In this document: positions 6,297-7,285 of the stretch, piece by piece
Layout of the letters: each line of letters starts with the position of its first letter
Numbering within the stretch: position 1 is the stretch's first letter
Assembly (NCBI GenBank): GCA_946477805.1
Contig: CAMKZP010000184.1
Span: 1 to 7,285 of the forward strand
Length of the DNA stretch: 7,285 nucleotides
Source of the DNA: an uncultured Enterobacter sp.
GTDB taxonomy: Bacteria; Pseudomonadota; Gammaproteobacteria; Enterobacterales; Enterobacteriaceae
Direction of reading: 5' to 3'
Position numbers and translations under genes: made by a program
Notes under the pieces: model-generated
Told to the model about the DNA's origin: nothing
The model's input: the letters and a program-made list of their open reading frames with translations, nothing else
Database searches by the model: none

Positions 6297-6318
6297 AGCC
6301 TTTCCTATTGAAAAGGCT
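6297..6318 (-). promoter_or_regulatory. Hairpin just after nirD
   Basis: AGCCTTT (6297-6303) and AAAGGCT (6312-6318) form a 7-bp stem with an 8-nt loop, 5 nt beyond the nirD stop. No T-run follows on the minus strand (TATGACCCC), so it should not terminate efficiently. It may be a processing or 3'-end stabilising hairpin separating nirBD from cysG expression; that role is inferred. Confidence 0.4.
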
Positions 6319-6323
6319 GGAGG

Positions 6324-6650
6324 TTAGCCTCTCAGCTGCACCATGCCGTCCTTCACGCGGGCGTCGTAGTGCTTCACTGAGACATTTTCATCTTCCATGC
6401 AGTGCCCGTCGCTCAGGCGGAAACGCTGCTTTTTCAGCGGGCTGGCGACAAACAGTTCGCCCTGATGCTCCGCAATTAATCCGCGGGAGAGCACGCTGGC
6501 CTCGAAGAACGGGTCGATATTGCTGATGGCAAAAACCTGTTCGTCATGACGAGGGCGGAAAATTGCAACCTGCTCGTTGCCCAGCAGCGCACAGACGCCG
6601 GTTGCGGGCAGAATGTCGTTAATGCTGCAGATGTTTACCCACTGGCTCAT
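6324..6650 (-). CDS. nirD: Nitrite reductase (NADH) small subunit
   Basis: NirD is the small subunit of the cytoplasmic NADH-dependent nitrite reductase, which reduces nitrite to ammonium during anaerobic growth on nitrate or nitrite. The 108 residues match the E. coli length and sequence: MSQWVNICSINDILPATGVC, the block FAISNIDPFFEASVLSRGLI (41-60) and ASPLKKQRFRLSDG near the C-terminus. It belongs to the Rieske-fold family but lacks the CxH...CxxH ligands of a 2Fe-2S cluster, as is normal for this subunit. The ATG overlaps the nirB TGA (4 bp, 6647-6650) and GGAGG lies 7 nt upstream in nirB, so the two subunits are probably translationally coupled. Unlike E. coli, the next gene is cysG, not nirC. 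Confidence 0.97.
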   Translation of the reverse strand: MSQWVNICSINDILPATGVCALLGNEQVAIFRPRHDEQVFAISNIDPFFEASVLSRGLIAEHQGELFVASPLKKQRFRLSDGHCMEDENVSVKHYDARVKDGMVQLRG

Positions 6651-7253
6651 GCGTTTTCCTCCACCAGAGTTACCGGAATACGTTCATACGGCGTCGCCGG
6701 ACGGTGCTGCTCGCGCTCTGGCACGACCTGCACGTTCGGGTCGCGCTGGGTGCTGTTGATAAAGTGCTTGAAGCGCGTCTGCGCCGCCGGGGTGTTCACG
6801 GTTTCGGTCCACTCGCAGATAACCGCGTCGCGCAGGCGCGCCATCTCGGCTTCCAGCTGTTCGTTCAGGCCCAGCTTGTCGTCGATGATGACTGACTTCA
6901 GATAGTCGATGCCGCCTTCCAGGTTATCCAGCCAGGAGGCGGTACGGGTCAACTTGTCGGCGGTACGGATGTAGAACATCATGAAGCGGTCGAGGTACGC
7001 GATCAGCGTATCGTGGTCGAGATCCGCTGCCAGCAGGTCCGCATGGCGCGGCTTCATCCCGCCGTTACCGCACACGTACAGGTTCCAGCCTTTCTCGGTG
7101 GCGATGATCCCCACGTCTTTGCCCTGCGCTTCCGCACATTCGCGGGTACAGCCGGAGACGCCAAACTTCATTTTGTGCGGCGTACGGATGCCTTTGTAGC
7201 GGTTTTCCAGCTCAACGCCGAAGCCCACGCTGTCGCCCACGCCGTAGCGGCAC
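6647..7253 (-). CDS. nirB: Nitrite reductase (NADH) large subunit, C-terminal part
   Basis: NirB carries FAD, a 4Fe-4S cluster and siroheme, and reduces nitrite to ammonium with NADH. Only the last 201 codons are here (the E. coli protein is about 847), ending YERIPVTLVEENA. This is the second half of the siroheme/4Fe-4S module. The first visible Cys (codon 7252-7250, CRYGVGDSVGFG) is the last of the C-x5-C pair, and GCTRECAEA (Cys at 7150-7148 and 7138-7136) supplies the C-x3-C pair that completes the cluster and bridges to siroheme. KGWNLYVCGNGGMKPRHADL follows. The gene should continue beyond 7253, but the sequence there is library adapter; the apparent N-terminus MCIRDR is an artefact of translating that adapter. 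The promoter (Fnr/NarL type in E. coli) is outside the window. Confidence 0.96.
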
Positions 7254-7285
7254 CTGTCTCTTATACACATCTGACGCTGCCGACG
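7254..7285. other. Nextera/Tn5 library adapter, not genomic
   Basis: CTGTCTCTTATACACATCT (7254-7272) is exactly the reverse complement of the 19-bp Tn5 mosaic end. The next 13 bases, GACGCTGCCGACG, continue into the reverse complement of the Nextera read-1 adapter, short of its last base. Coding similarity to NirB stops exactly at the junction. This is untrimmed adapter read-through at a contig end, not a natural transposon end. Confidence 0.97.

Noticed and set aside
7254..7272. Tn5 transposon mosaic end, suggesting a mobile element
   Set aside because: It is the engineered mosaic end continued by synthetic read-1 adapter sequence, not a natural IS50 end, and it sits at the very end of the sequence.

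Overview
The window reads as ordinary core chromosome of an enteric gammaproteobacterium (Enterobacteriaceae). The proteins look nearly identical to their Escherichia coli counterparts as I remember them, and the gene order is the enteric damX-dam-rpe-gph-trpS block facing yhfL and the nirBD-cysG operon. High GC and protein details point towards the Enterobacter/Klebsiella/Leclercia side of the family, but I cannot name a genus from sequence alone.

Plus strand, 1-4397: the C-terminal part of damX (cell-division SPOR protein, cut by the window edge), dam (GATC adenine methyltransferase), rpe (ribulose-phosphate epimerase), gph (phosphoglycolate phosphatase) and trpS (tryptophanyl-tRNA synthetase). 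This is the distal part of the aroKB-damX-dam-rpe-gph-trpS superoperon. Gaps are short, rpe/gph and gph/trpS overlap by 8 bp, and a strong hairpin terminator near 4457-4484 closes the unit. A degenerate REP-like palindrome lies between trpS and that terminator.

Minus strand, 7253-4500: the 3' end of nirB (NADH-nitrite reductase large subunit), nirD (small subunit, 4-bp overlap with nirB), cysG (siroheme synthase, GTG start), then the separate small lipoprotein gene yhfL. CysG makes the siroheme that NirB uses to reduce nitrite to ammonium, so the operon makes the enzyme and its cofactor together. The nitrite channel gene nirC, which sits between nirD and cysG in E. coli, is absent. The 135-bp gap instead holds a hairpin and a 22-codon micro-ORF that ends 4 nt before the cysG start.

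The last 32 bases (7254-7285) are not genomic. They are the Tn5 mosaic end plus adapter of a Nextera-type sequencing library, so the biological sequence ends at about 7253 inside nirB. I found no CRISPR array, insertion sequence, prophage, tRNA/rRNA or defence system, and nothing I would call an undescribed system. The points most worth a second look are the adapter, the missing nirC with its replacement spacer, and two homopolymer runs at the start of dam.
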